A DNA stretch of 53,743 bases from Nitrospirota bacterium (GTDB lineage: Bacteria; Nitrospirota; Leptospirillia; Leptospirillales; Leptospirillaceae): NCBI GenBank assembly GCA_021785195.1, contig JAJYGC010000001.1, positions 1 through 53,743 of the forward strand, given 5' to 3'. The first letter of the stretch is position 1; each line of letters opens with the position of its first letter. Below, piece after piece: positions 1 through 7,742 of this stretch. The translations under genes and the position numbers were made by a program. The notes below the pieces were generated by a model. That model did not search any database and was not told the origin of the DNA. It saw nothing but the letters and a program-made list of their open reading frames with translations.

Positions 1-17
1 AAGTGCTTGATAATAAA

Positions 18-95
18 TGGCGTCCCCAACCGGATTTGAACCGGTGTTACCGCCGTGAAAGGGCGATGTCCTAGGCCTAACTAGACGATGGGGAC
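18..95 (-). tRNA. tRNA-Glu (anticodon TTC)
   Basis: Read on the minus strand, the 7-bp acceptor stem GTCCCCA/TGGGGAC closes the molecule, the anticodon loop is CTTTCAC (anticodon TTC), the T arm is CCGGTTCAAATCCGG, and CCA is encoded at 20-18. A consensus promoter lies just upstream at 151-123. Confidence 0.97.
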
Positions 96-122
96 GTTCA
101 GGATGGAAAGAAACGAACCGAG

Positions 123-151
123 ATTCTATTGGGATAACGCGTTTTTGTCAA
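123..151 (-). promoter_or_regulatory. sigma-70-type promoter of tRNA-Glu
   Basis: On the minus strand TTGACA (151-146) and TAGAAT (128-123) are separated by exactly 17 bp. The predicted start is near 116, about 20 bases before the tRNA 5' end. The IS66 element begins 73 bp further upstream, so the core promoter is intact. Confidence 0.8.
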
Positions 152-216
152 TGCTAAATCTTTGTCCATGACTTCAATGCTTGGGTGTTTTCCAGAATGG
201 ACATGCTTCATGGAAG

Positions 217-242
217 GGAATAAAGTATCTACTCAGGTGCCT
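217..242. repeat. IS66 left end: 8-bp target duplication plus terminal inverted repeat
   Basis: Bases 217-224 (GGAATAAA) are the left copy of the target duplication. The inverted repeat starts at 225 with GTATCTACTCAG and matches the right end at 11 of the first 12 and 13 of the first 18 positions. Confidence 0.9.
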
Positions 243-1836
243 GGGTCGTCCATTTGTGACTTTCTGTTAAAAATCTCTTGACTTTCAGGATCTTGAGGAT
301 CATTTTTGGTCCATGGACGATCTTTCTTTCCAGCGAGACAGCCTTGTTCAGCTTGCCCGAACCGACCCCGAACGGGTCGTCGACCTCTTCCTGGCCCGTC
401 TTTCCGCATTGGAAGAAGCGGTGCGACTCCTCAAGGCCGAGAACCAGGAACTGAAGGCCCGTCTGAACAAGGACAGTAATAACAGCCACAAGCCGCCTTC
501 CAGCGACGGATACCGGAAACCCTCTCCCAGGAGTTTGCGCACCCCCTCGGGAAAGAAGTCCGGAGGACAGCCGGGACATTCCGGCGACACCCTGCTTCAG
601 ACGGACTCACCGGACCACGTGGTCGATCTGACGGTGGGGTCCTGTCCCTGCGGGGAGGACCTGTCCGGCGCGGTCTCCCACACCTACGAGTCGCGCCAGG
701 TCTTCGACTTGCCCGAACCCCGCCTGGAAGTCACGGAATACCGGCTGCACAAGCTCTCCTGTCCCCGGTGCGGGAAGACGGTGACCCCATCCGCCCCGGA
801 AGGAGTCACCGCTCCGACCCAGTACGGCCTCCGGTTCAAGGCCGCCCTGACCTACCTTCACCAGGAGCAGTCTATCCCGCTCAACCGGGTCCGGCAACTC
901 TGCTCCGACCTCTTTGGCGCCGTGGCGAGCGAAGCCACCACGCTGGAAGCCTGCCAGACGCTCGCAGGACATCTTTCCCCCTTCCGGAACCATGTGGTCC
1001 ATCTCCTGATCCGGTCTCCGTTCCCTCATGCCGACGAGACAGGACTCCGGGTGGACACGAGCCTCTACTGGGTCCATGTGGCCTCCACCGGCAAGGTCAC
1101 CCTCTACGGCCTCCACCCCAAACGGGGCAAGGAAGGGATCGAGTCCCTGGGCGTGGTGAACCGGGCACAGGGAACCGTGGTCCACGACTTCTGGGGTCCC
1201 TACCTCGGCTATCCGGGAGAACACGCTTTCTGCAACGCCCATCTTCTGAGAGAATTGACTGCCATCGAAGAGAACGACCATCATGCCTGGGCTCCGGCCA
1301 TCAGAGCGTTCCTGCTGGAGAGCAAGGCCCTCGTGGAAGACGAAACCTTCCGCTCCACCGAGTCCCTGAACACCGCCCGACTGGATCTCTTCCACGATCT
1401 CCTCGATCGGGGATGGGAGGAAGCGGGGCGCCCACCCCTGAAACCCAACGGGAAACGGGCCAAGGCCACTCCCGCCCAGAACCTCCTCCGGCGGCTGGAG
1501 GAGTACAGCCGGGAGGTTCTGGCGTTCTTCCTCCATCCGGGGACTCCTTTTACCAACAATCAGGCCGAACAGGACCTCCGGATGGTCAAGGTCCGCCAAA
1601 AAGTCTCCGGATGCTTCCGGACCCCGGAAGGAGCCCAGGTCTTTCTGGCGATCCGGAGCTACACCTCCACGCTCCGGAAACAGGGTCGCGATGTCTGGGC
1701 CGGCTTGACCCAGGCCATGCAGGGACGTCCCTTCCTTCCCTCCGACGCCTGACCCCCTGGTTCATCTCTCTCCACCGATCATTGATCATTGTTTCCGACC
1801 ATCTGACAGGGAAGGTATACCCTGCTGAGTAGTTAC
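225..1836 (+). mobile_element. Complete IS66-family insertion sequence (ISBst12-like, single ORF)
   Basis: The element is 1612 bp long, bounded by inverted repeats (GTATCTACTCAG at the left, GTAACTACTCAG read inward from the right) and flanked by perfect 8-bp direct repeats GGAATAAA (217-224 and 1837-1844). Eight bases is the duplication length typical of IS66. It carries only the tnpC-type transposase and no tnpA/tnpB accessory frames, as in the ISBst12 subgroup. An undecayed duplication and an open transposase frame suggest a recent, possibly active insertion. It sits between the divergent promoters of tRNA-Glu and ccsA. Confidence 0.93.
313..1752 (+). CDS. tnpC: IS66-family transposase (TnpC type)
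   Basis: The 479-residue DDE transposase catalyses movement of the surrounding IS. From the N terminus it has a Leu/Glu-rich helix at about 31-52 likely to form a coiled coil, a basic low-complexity linker, a zinc-ribbon with C111/C113 and C150/C153 (zf-IS66), and the catalytic core with D241 in HADETG, D292 in VHDFWGPY and E419 in NNQAEQDLRM. All three acidic residues and the conserved tail VKVRQKVSG are present, so the enzyme looks intact. ATG 313 is preceded by a weak TTGAGGA motif. It fills most of the element, as in single-ORF IS66 members. Confidence 0.95.
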   Translation: MDDLSFQRDSLVQLARTDPERVVDLFLARLSALEEAVRLLKAENQELKARLNKDSNNSHKPPSSDGYRKPSPRSLRTPSGKKSGGQPGHSGDTLLQTDSPDHVVDLTVGSCPCGEDLSGAVSHTYESRQVFDLPEPRLEVTEYRLHKLSCPRCGKTVTPSAPEGVTAPTQYGLRFKAALTYLHQEQSIPLNRVRQLCSDLFGAVASEATTLEACQTLAGHLSPFRNHVVHLLIRSPFPHADETGLRVDTSLYWVHVASTGKVTLYGLHPKRGKEGIESLGVVNRAQGTVVHDFWGPYLGYPGEHAFCNAHLLRELTAIEENDHHAWAPAIRAFLLESKALVEDETFRSTESLNTARLDLFHDLLDRGWEEAGRPPLKPNGKRAKATPAQNLLRRLEEYSREVLAFFLHPGTPFTNNQAEQDLRMVKVRQKVSGCFRTPEGAQVFLAIRSYTSTLRKQGRDVWAGLTQAMQGRPFLPSDA

Positions 1837-1844
1837 GGAATAAA
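1819..1844. repeat. IS66 right end: terminal inverted repeat plus 8-bp target duplication
   Basis: The right inverted repeat ends CTGAGTAGTTAC at 1836. It is followed at once by GGAATAAA (1837-1844), identical to 217-224. Confidence 0.9.
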
Positions 1845-1851
1845 ATACGGA

Positions 1852-1881
1852 TTGACTTCCCCTGAAATTAAAGGGTATTCT
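1852..1881 (+). promoter_or_regulatory. candidate promoter of the ccsA operon
   Basis: TTGACT (1852-1857) and TATTCT (1876-1881) are separated by 18 bp, starting 15 bp after the IS end. A second possible pair, TTGACA 1891-1896 with TATGTT 1912-1917, has a short 15-bp spacer. The predicted leader to ATG 1993 is about 105 nt. The IS insertion spared this core but displaced anything that lay further upstream. Confidence 0.45.
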
Positions 1882-1992
1882 GGCTCAATTTTGACATTTC
1901 GATGATCTCGATATGTTCCCTGGTTTTTCGGGTTTCTCCCGACAAATCCCATAATTGTACAACAAAAGAGTTTTGCTAAGGAGTGAGGGTGG

Positions 1993-3243
1993 ATGAAACT
2001 TTACGAACATGAGGCACTCGAATCGATTTATCGGAAATTCAAGATAGCTGCCCCGAAGTTTGTCTTTGCGACAGAGCCCAATGACAAGGTTCGGGAATTT
2101 ATTGAAAAAGAACCCGCTGTGGTCATCAAGTCCATGGTATTGGTGGGAAAACGCGGAAAGGCTGGGGCGGTCAAGGTTGTTTCGGACAAGGCGCAGGCCA
2201 TTGAGGTCTTCAAGGATCTGGCAACTCGGGAAGTTTATGGGGAGAAGTCGATCGGTGCCTTGGTCGAAGAGAAGCTGGACATCAAGAAAGAGTTCTACCT
2301 GAGCGTGACCTATTCGACGAAGGACCGTGCTCCGGCAATCATTTTCAGCGAACATGGCGGGATGGATGTTGAGGAGATCAATCCTTCACTAATCCACACG
2401 CATGTCGTAACGGATGTGCGCAGTGTCTATCCTTACCAAATCCGGAAGTTTCTGGTCGGGATCGGGTTCTCGGACCCTGAGCTTCTTCGACCTCTCTCGG
2501 AGATGATTGTGAACGTGTATCGGGCATTCTGGGAAACAGAAGCTCGTCTTCTGGAAATCAATCCATTGGTTGTTGCCCAGGTTGGGGACAAGCAGAAACT
2601 TGTTGCCGCAGATGCGGTTGTCCTCCTCGACGATGATGCCTCTATTTCTCCTGCTGTCCGATACGGCGCCCGTGGTGGTATGGGCCGTCCTCTTACCCAG
2701 CGGGAGCAGGACGCTATTCTGATCGACCAGGGGGACCACCGCGGAAAAGCCGGGTCTTATGTGGAGCTAGATGGGGATGTCGCGCTGATGACCTTTGGTG
2801 GGGGAGGCAGCACCGTGACCGCCGAAACGGCGATTGAGGCGGGACTCAGAATTGCCAATCTGACCGATATCGGGGGCAATCCACCAGCGGAAAAAATGTA
2901 CAAGATCGCCAGGATTATTCTTTCCAAGCCGGGCTTGAAGGGTGTGCTAGTTTGCGGAGGAACTGCAAGCAATACCCGGATCGATGTGACCCTCGGGGAA
3001 GGCCTGGCCAAGGCGCTTGATGATATGAAGGCGGAGGGAGTCCTCAATCCCGATCTGGTTTGGGCTGTCAGGCGAAGTGGTCCCGAATATGTGAAGGGTC
3101 TCAAGATGCTTCATGAATGTTTTGTTCGAAATGGGATCAAGGGAGAGATTTACGACTCCCAGCTTCCAATCACGGAAGCCCCGCTACGGCTGAGGGAACT
3201 TATGGTGAAGTTAATCGGTTACAAGCCAGAAGAGGTCGTCTGA
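1993..3243 (+). CDS. ccsA: citryl-CoA synthetase large subunit (ATP-grasp)
   Basis: With CcsB this subunit makes citryl-CoA from citrate, CoA and ATP, the first half of citrate cleavage in the reductive TCA cycle. The 416 residues match the roughly 430 of Hydrogenobacter CcsA and resemble SucC: an N-terminal ATP-grasp with GKRGKAGAV at about 52-60 and the acidic metal site LEINPLVV near 190, followed by a C-terminal Rossmann-like ligase domain with FGGGGSTVTAE. The Shine-Dalgarno TAAGGAG at 1977-1983 supports ATG 1993. ccsB follows after 70 bp and the citryl-CoA lyase gene lies in the same block, which argues against plain succinyl-CoA synthetase; a separate sucCD pair is present at 10812-12916. 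Confidence 0.88.
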   Translation: MKLYEHEALESIYRKFKIAAPKFVFATEPNDKVREFIEKEPAVVIKSMVLVGKRGKAGAVKVVSDKAQAIEVFKDLATREVYGEKSIGALVEEKLDIKKEFYLSVTYSTKDRAPAIIFSEHGGMDVEEINPSLIHTHVVTDVRSVYPYQIRKFLVGIGFSDPELLRPLSEMIVNVYRAFWETEARLLEINPLVVAQVGDKQKLVAADAVVLLDDDASISPAVRYGARGGMGRPLTQREQDAILIDQGDHRGKAGSYVELDGDVALMTFGGGGSTVTAETAIEAGLRIANLTDIGGNPPAEKMYKIARIILSKPGLKGVLVCGGTASNTRIDVTLGEGLAKALDDMKAEGVLNPDLVWAVRRSGPEYVKGLKMLHECFVRNGIKGEIYDSQLPITEAPLRLRELMVKLIGYKPEEVV

Positions 3244-3313
3244 TCTTCAGATGGGGCGGCGACCCCTTGATGGGTATTGTTTAATGAATGCTGAAATATA
3301 AGGAGGCGAAAGG

Positions 3314-4300
3314 TTGAAGGGTCCTGTATACCTTAACGATAAAACCGGTGTGGTTGTCATTGGAGCAACGGGCCGGGAGGCTTCTCAGGTTATTCGAGAG
3401 TCGGAAGCTCTTTTCCCGGGGATTGTCAAGGCGGGTGTAACGCCAGGCAAAGGTGGAAGTACGGAGCTTCCGGTTCCGGTATTTGATACCCTTTTCCAGG
3501 CGGTGTCTGACCCGAAAGTGGGTGCCCTGATCAATACCGCCCTGATCTACGTTCCTCCAGTCTCGGTGCTGGATGCCGTGATGGAATGTCTGGACAGCGG
3601 AATCAAGGTCATTTACATCATTACGGAGCATGTTCCGATCCGCGATTCCGAGATCATTTATCAGGAAAAGGTTCGTCGTGGAGCCGTGATTGTTGGCGGG
3701 ACAAGTCTGGGGTGTTTCGTTCCTTCCGTGGGACGGATCGGGGCCATTGGCGGAAAGGATCCCTCCATCGCTTTCCGTGCGGGCGGAATTGTGGTCATCT
3801 CCAAGAGTGGCGGCCTTACGGTCACCACCGCAGAAATGTTCAAGCGCCGGGGTTGGGGCACGTATTGTGCTTTGGCTATCGGAGGGGATATCATATCCAA
3901 CACGACCTACGCAGATGTCCTGATGGAGCTCAAGGACGATCCGAATGTCAAGGGGGTTGTCATGCTGGGGGAACCGGGCGGTTCCTATGAGGAGCAGGCT
4001 GCAGAACTGATCCAGTCCGGTGTGTTCAAGAAGCCTGTGGCCGCGTTCATTTCAGGTCGTTTTCAGGAACGGATGCCCGAAGGCGTCGCCTTCGGACATG
4101 CGGGTGCCATTGTGGAACGTGGCATGGGGAAGGCGTCGGATAAGATTTCCCGGCTGGAAGCGGCAGGGAAGAATCATCCGGTGAAAGTTGCTTTCTACTA
4201 TCATGAACTGGTGTCGGCGATCGAGTCACTGGGGGTCCCCAGGGATTTCGAGGACAGTACGGCGGCCCACGTAAAGCCACTTTACTCCACAGTTGGCTAG
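3314..4300 (+). CDS. ccsB: citryl-CoA synthetase small subunit
   Basis: This subunit binds CoA and carries the phosphohistidine of citryl-CoA synthetase. The 328 residues show a SucD-like fold: a CoA-binding Rossmann motif VIGATGREAS at about 15-24, the ligase motif [10 protein letters not shown] at 41-50 and the phospho-His motif FGHAGAIV with H262. It is longer than SucD (305 here), in line with CcsB of Aquificales (about 340). The start is TTG 3314, set by an ideal AGGAGG at 3301-3306 seven bases upstream; no ATG fits. A 50-aa membrane protein gene follows after 33 bp. Confidence 0.9.
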   Translation: MKGPVYLNDKTGVVVIGATGREASQVIRESEALFPGIVKAGVTPGKGGSTELPVPVFDTLFQAVSDPKVGALINTALIYVPPVSVLDAVMECLDSGIKVIYIITEHVPIRDSEIIYQEKVRRGAVIVGGTSLGCFVPSVGRIGAIGGKDPSIAFRAGGIVVISKSGGLTVTTAEMFKRRGWGTYCALAIGGDIISNTTYADVLMELKDDPNVKGVVMLGEPGGSYEEQAAELIQSGVFKKPVAAFISGRFQERMPEGVAFGHAGAIVERGMGKASDKISRLEAAGKNHPVKVAFYYHELVSAIESLGVPRDFEDSTAAHVKPLYSTVG

Positions 4301-4333
4301 GCAAGTTTAAACTCAGGAGGGGGGTGAGGAGAA

Positions 4334-4486
4334 ATGGCGGAAGAGAGAACCCAGCAATCTTTGGGGAAAAGTTTGGTCCTGGCATTGCTAGTTATTGGTG
4401 GTACATTGATGTTTCTTCTTTTTATGGGTAAGGCAGTGGAAACAAATGCCAATCCCTCGCATCATTTGACTTGGCCCTGGCCCTAA
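4334..4486 (+). CDS. 50-aa single-pass membrane microprotein, unknown function
   Basis: A short frame from ATG 4334 to TAA 4486 with a strong purine-rich ribosome site (AGGAGGGGGGTGAGGAG, 4315-4331). The product starts MAEERTQQSLGKS, then one hydrophobic helix of about 19-20 residues (LVLALLVIGGTLMFLLFMG), then a short tail ending HHLTWPWP. I do not recognise a family. Its position 33 bp after ccsB, same strand, and the strong ribosome site suggest co-expression with citryl-CoA synthetase. A membrane tether or regulatory peptide is possible, but nothing in the sequence proves it. Confidence 0.65.
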   Translation: MAEERTQQSLGKSLVLALLVIGGTLMFLLFMGKAVETNANPSHHLTWPWP

Positions 4487-4795
4487 TTCATTTATGTTAT
4501 TATCTTAAAAGTCTTTGCGGGGTCCGGTGGGGGATGATCTCCCTTGCCGGTGCCCCGAAAGGCCCGGAATTCCGGCGTTTGCTCTCTCCAGCTAAAATGA
4601 TGAATTTGGCTGATCCAATCGGACATAATCTGTCTTGAACTCCGGAGAGGGTCGTCGGCCGGTGCAATGTCGCCCGGATCGACCTGTCTTTCCGCCGGCA
4701 CCTCGCCTTATCGTCTTAAGGAAGAGGGCGTTTATCTGAACGATCACCCAAACAATTGACTGGCACCCACCACTACTATTTGAGGAGATTAAGCA
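4487..4795 (+). other. 309-bp structured gap upstream of acn
   Basis: No gene is visible. At 4518-4557 a strong hairpin pairs CGGGG with CCCCG, CCGG with CCGG, and GGGGG with CTCCC around the loop ATGAT; it has no U-tract. A perfect 12-bp palindrome CCGGAATTCCGG follows at 4564-4575. The acn ribosome site (GAGGAG, 4783-4788) is at the end. It may be an attenuator, an RNA-processing site or a leader; no convincing promoter was found. Confidence 0.5.
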
Positions 4796-6718
4796 ATGGG
4801 GCTTAACCTGACACAGAAAATCCTGAAAGAACACCTTGTTTCCGGTGAAATGATTCCCGGAAAAGAGATTGCCATCAAAATCGACCAGACGCTGACTCAG
4901 GATGCGACCGGAACAATGGCATACCTTCAGTTTGAGGCGCTGGGACTTGATCGCGTCCGGACCGAACTCTCGGTTTCCTATGTCGATCACAATATGTTGC
5001 AGACCGGCTTTGAAAATGCTGATGACCATCGCTACTTGCAGTCTGTGGCCGCTCGTTACGGCATCATCTTTTCCCGTCCTGGAAACGGGATCTGCCATCA
5101 GGTGCACCTTGAGCGGTTTGGCAAGCCAGGAAAAATCATGCTTGGTTCGGATAGCCATACCCCGACAAACGGTGGACTCGGAATGCTCGCCATTGGTGCC
5201 GGCGGACTTGACGTGGCCCTGGCCATGGGTGGAGAACCCTTTCACCTTTCGATGCCCAAGGTTGTCCTCGTCAAGCTGACAGGCAAGCTGCAGCCTTTTG
5301 TGTCAGCCAAGGACATCATCCTGGAACTTCTTCGCCGCTTGACTGTGAAGGGGGGCGTAAACCGGATTTTTGAGTATGGTGGGGAAGGGGTACAGTCACT
5401 GTCCGTTCCCGAACGCTCGACCATTACAAACATGGGCGCGGAATTGGGTGCGACCACTTCTGTCTTCCCGAGTGACGAGAAGACCAGGCAGTATCTGAAG
5501 GCTCAGGGTCGTGAGCAGGACTATCGGCCCTTTACTGCCGAGGAGGGTGCGACATACGACGAGGTCGTCGAAATTGATCTGAATACCCTTGAGCCCCTCA
5601 TTGCGCAGCCCCATTCTCCGGATAATGTTGTCAAGGTCCGGGAAATCCAGGGGATTCCTGTGAGTCAGGTGGCAATCGGATCCTGCACCAATTCTTCCTA
5701 CAAGGACCTGATGTCGATCTCTTCCGTCATGACCGGAAAGATGGTTCATCAGAATGTCAGCCTTGGGTTTTCTCCAGGGTCCCGCCAGACGCTTGAAATG
5801 ATTTCCCAGAACGGTGTCCTGGCTAATCTGATCACTTCCGGTGCCCGTCTTTTGGAAAGTGCCTGCGGGCCTTGTATCGGAATGGGGTTTGCCCCTCCTT
5901 CCGGCGGTGTGTCAGTGCGGACCTTCAATCGAAATTTTGAGGGCAGGAGTGGGACCAAGGATGCCAAGGTGTATCTGGCCAGCCCCGAAGTCGCTGCCGC
6001 CTGTGCCATTACGGGCGTCATCACTGATCCCAGGGATATTGGCGCCACCTATCAGTCGGTCGACATTCCGGAGAAGTATGTTCTGGACGACCGCATGTTT
6101 GTTTTTCCGCCCGCTGATGGTGCCAAGGTTGAAATCGTGCGTGGTCCAAACATCAAGCCTCTTCCAACCCGCGACCGGATTGCCGCAAAGGTTTCCGGAA
6201 AGGTGTTGCTGAAGGTTGGGGACAATATTACGACGGACCACATTATGCCTGCGGGAGCCAAGGTCCTTCCCTTGCGTTCGAACGTTCCCGCCATTTCTCA
6301 ATATGTTTTTGAAGCCATTGACCCAACCTTCCACAAAAGAGCCAAGGAAGAGGGCGGTGGGTTCATTGTTGGGGGAACAAACTACGGTCAGGGATCCAGC
6401 CGTGAGCATGCAGCGCTGGCACCAATGTACCTGGGAGTCAAGGGTGTCATCACAAAGGCGTTTGCCCGGATTCATCTGGCAAACCTGATCAACTTTGGAA
6501 TCCTCCCACTGACCTTTGTCAATGAAGGTGATTACGACAAGGTTGATGCAAATGATTCATTGGAACTTGATACGACCCATCTGGAAAGCAAGCCTTTGAC
6601 GCTCAGGAATGTCACGAAAGGGATCGACATCCCGGTGACACACGCCTTGACGGCGCGTGACCTTGAGATCGTGAAGGCAGGTGGAACACTGGCATACGTC
6701 AAGAGCCGCTCAAAGTAA
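4796..6718 (+). CDS. acn: aconitate hydratase
   Basis: Aconitase interconverts isocitrate and citrate; in the reductive direction it delivers citrate to citryl-CoA synthetase. At 640 residues it is the short bacterial/mitochondrial-like form rather than the roughly 900-residue AcnA/AcnB. The [4Fe-4S] ligands are visible: Cys in IGSCTNSS near 297 and the CxxC of SACGPCIGMG near 357-360. The substrate-site motif GSDSHTPTNGGLG is near 121-133, and the C-terminal swivelling domain has DNITTDHIMPAG and the motif NYGQGSSREHAAL. ATG 4796 has GAGGAG 8 bases upstream. A terminator follows at 6737-6770. Confidence 0.96.
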   Translation: MGLNLTQKILKEHLVSGEMIPGKEIAIKIDQTLTQDATGTMAYLQFEALGLDRVRTELSVSYVDHNMLQTGFENADDHRYLQSVAARYGIIFSRPGNGICHQVHLERFGKPGKIMLGSDSHTPTNGGLGMLAIGAGGLDVALAMGGEPFHLSMPKVVLVKLTGKLQPFVSAKDIILELLRRLTVKGGVNRIFEYGGEGVQSLSVPERSTITNMGAELGATTSVFPSDEKTRQYLKAQGREQDYRPFTAEEGATYDEVVEIDLNTLEPLIAQPHSPDNVVKVREIQGIPVSQVAIGSCTNSSYKDLMSISSVMTGKMVHQNVSLGFSPGSRQTLEMISQNGVLANLITSGARLLESACGPCIGMGFAPPSGGVSVRTFNRNFEGRSGTKDAKVYLASPEVAAACAITGVITDPRDIGATYQSVDIPEKYVLDDRMFVFPPADGAKVEIVRGPNIKPLPTRDRIAAKVSGKVLLKVGDNITTDHIMPAGAKVLPLRSNVPAISQYVFEAIDPTFHKRAKEEGGGFIVGGTNYGQGSSREHAALAPMYLGVKGVITKAFARIHLANLINFGILPLTFVNEGDYDKVDANDSLELDTTHLESKPLTLRNVTKGIDIPVTHALTARDLEIVKAGGTLAYVKSRSK

Positions 6719-6736
6719 TTGTGACAGATCACGCTG

Positions 6737-6770
6737 GAGCCGGCGGGGGGATCTCCTGCCGGCTCTTTTT
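6737..6770 (+). terminator. intrinsic terminator after acn
   Basis: GAGCCGGCGGG pairs with CCTGCCGGCTC (6755-6765) around a short loop, followed by TTTTT (6766-6770) and further T-rich sequence. Confidence 0.85.
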
Positions 6771-6828
6771 GTGTTTGGGGCAGAGCTGGTTTTTGGTTTG
6801 AACGAGATGAAATTCTTAGGGAGGATTT

Positions 6829-7629
6829 ATGTCTGATGTGAAGGAAGGGTCGTCTACCAAAAATTGGCGGACCTCGGTTGGTGGACATTCGGATGGGAAG
6901 GCCCTGGTCAGGGGATATCCGCTGGATGACCTGGTTGGGAATGTCAGTTTCGCGGAAGCAATTTATCTGGTGCTCAAGGGAGATCTTCCTTCGGAACGGG
7001 AACGGAAGATGATGGAAGCTATGCTGGTTGCCTGTATTGATCATGGTATCGGGCCACCATCGGTGGTTGCGGCCAGAACGGTTTTTTCGGGTGGAAATCC
7101 CCTCAATGCAGCGGTCGCTGCCGGTGTCCTGACGCTGGGCGATCACCATGGAGGCGCGATTGAACAATGTGCCAAAGTTTATCAGGAACAGTTGACCGCT
7201 GATGTCGCGGATGTCACTGCCCATGCACGGAAGGTGGTCACCGAATTTGCCCAGAAGAAGAAGCGGTTCCCTGGATATGGTCACAAGCTTTATAAACGGG
7301 ATCCCAGGACGCTGCGCCTGATTGACTTGGCAAAAGAATATGGATTTTCCAACAGGTTTGTCGAGTTTGCCATTGCGATCCAGGACTGCCTCGAAGCGGA
7401 TTCTGGTCGTCCTTTGCCATTGAATGTGGATGGAATGATCGCCGCTGTGATTTCCGAAATGGGGATTTCCTGGAAAAACGGAAAAGGGATCTTCATTATC
7501 GGCCGTATCCCTGGACTGGTTGCCCATGTCGTGGAAGAGTGGAACCGGGAAAAGCCGTTCCGGCGACTGGAAGAGGGGTCCTATGAATACGATGGACCAG
7601 CTCCCCGTCCCGTTCCGACCAAAAAGTAG
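6829..7629 (+). CDS. ccl: citryl-CoA lyase
   Basis: Citryl-CoA lyase splits citryl-CoA into acetyl-CoA and oxaloacetate, completing the two-enzyme citrate cleavage started by CcsAB. The 266-residue protein is a minimal citrate-synthase fold, much shorter than citrate synthase (about 380-430) and close to Hydrogenobacter Ccl (about 260). Catalytic positions are recognisable: GDHHGGA with H106/H107, GYGHKLYKRDPR with H152, and LNVDG with D201. The start ATG 6829 has AGGGAGGA upstream. It lies between two terminators (6737-6770 and 7637-7670), so it may have its own promoter in 6771-6815, though none is clear. Confidence 0.9.
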   Translation: MSDVKEGSSTKNWRTSVGGHSDGKALVRGYPLDDLVGNVSFAEAIYLVLKGDLPSERERKMMEAMLVACIDHGIGPPSVVAARTVFSGGNPLNAAVAAGVLTLGDHHGGAIEQCAKVYQEQLTADVADVTAHARKVVTEFAQKKKRFPGYGHKLYKRDPRTLRLIDLAKEYGFSNRFVEFAIAIQDCLEADSGRPLPLNVDGMIAAVISEMGISWKNGKGIFIIGRIPGLVAHVVEEWNREKPFRRLEEGSYEYDGPAPRPVPTKK

Positions 7630-7636
7630 GTTTAGG

Positions 7637-7670
7637 GGGCCGGCCGAGATTGGCCGGCCCTTATTTCTCC
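7637..7670 (+). terminator. intrinsic terminator after ccl
   Basis: A perfect 9-bp stem GGGCCGGCC (7637-7645) / GGCCGGCCC (7652-7660) with loop GAGATT, followed by TTATTTCTCCCTTTC. Confidence 0.85.
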
Positions 7671-7742
7671 CTTTCTCCATCTCCCCGGACCCGCTGTCCT
7701 TATATCAAAGACAATCAGGCATTTACCTGGAGAACCTTGGCC

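Noticed and set aside
607-1599. 330-codon minus-strand open frame opposite the IS66 transposase
   Set aside because: It is fully antisense to an intact, motif-complete transposase, and its length follows from the GC-rich codon bias.
768-1832. 354-codon plus-strand frame overlapping the IS66 transposase in another frame
   Set aside because: Its composition (Pro/Arg/Gly-rich) and its run through the right inverted repeat show it is an out-of-frame shadow, not an IS66 accessory gene.
6532-7680. 382-codon minus-strand open frame opposite acn and ccl
   Set aside because: It crosses a clear terminator and lies antisense to the motif-complete citryl-CoA lyase gene.
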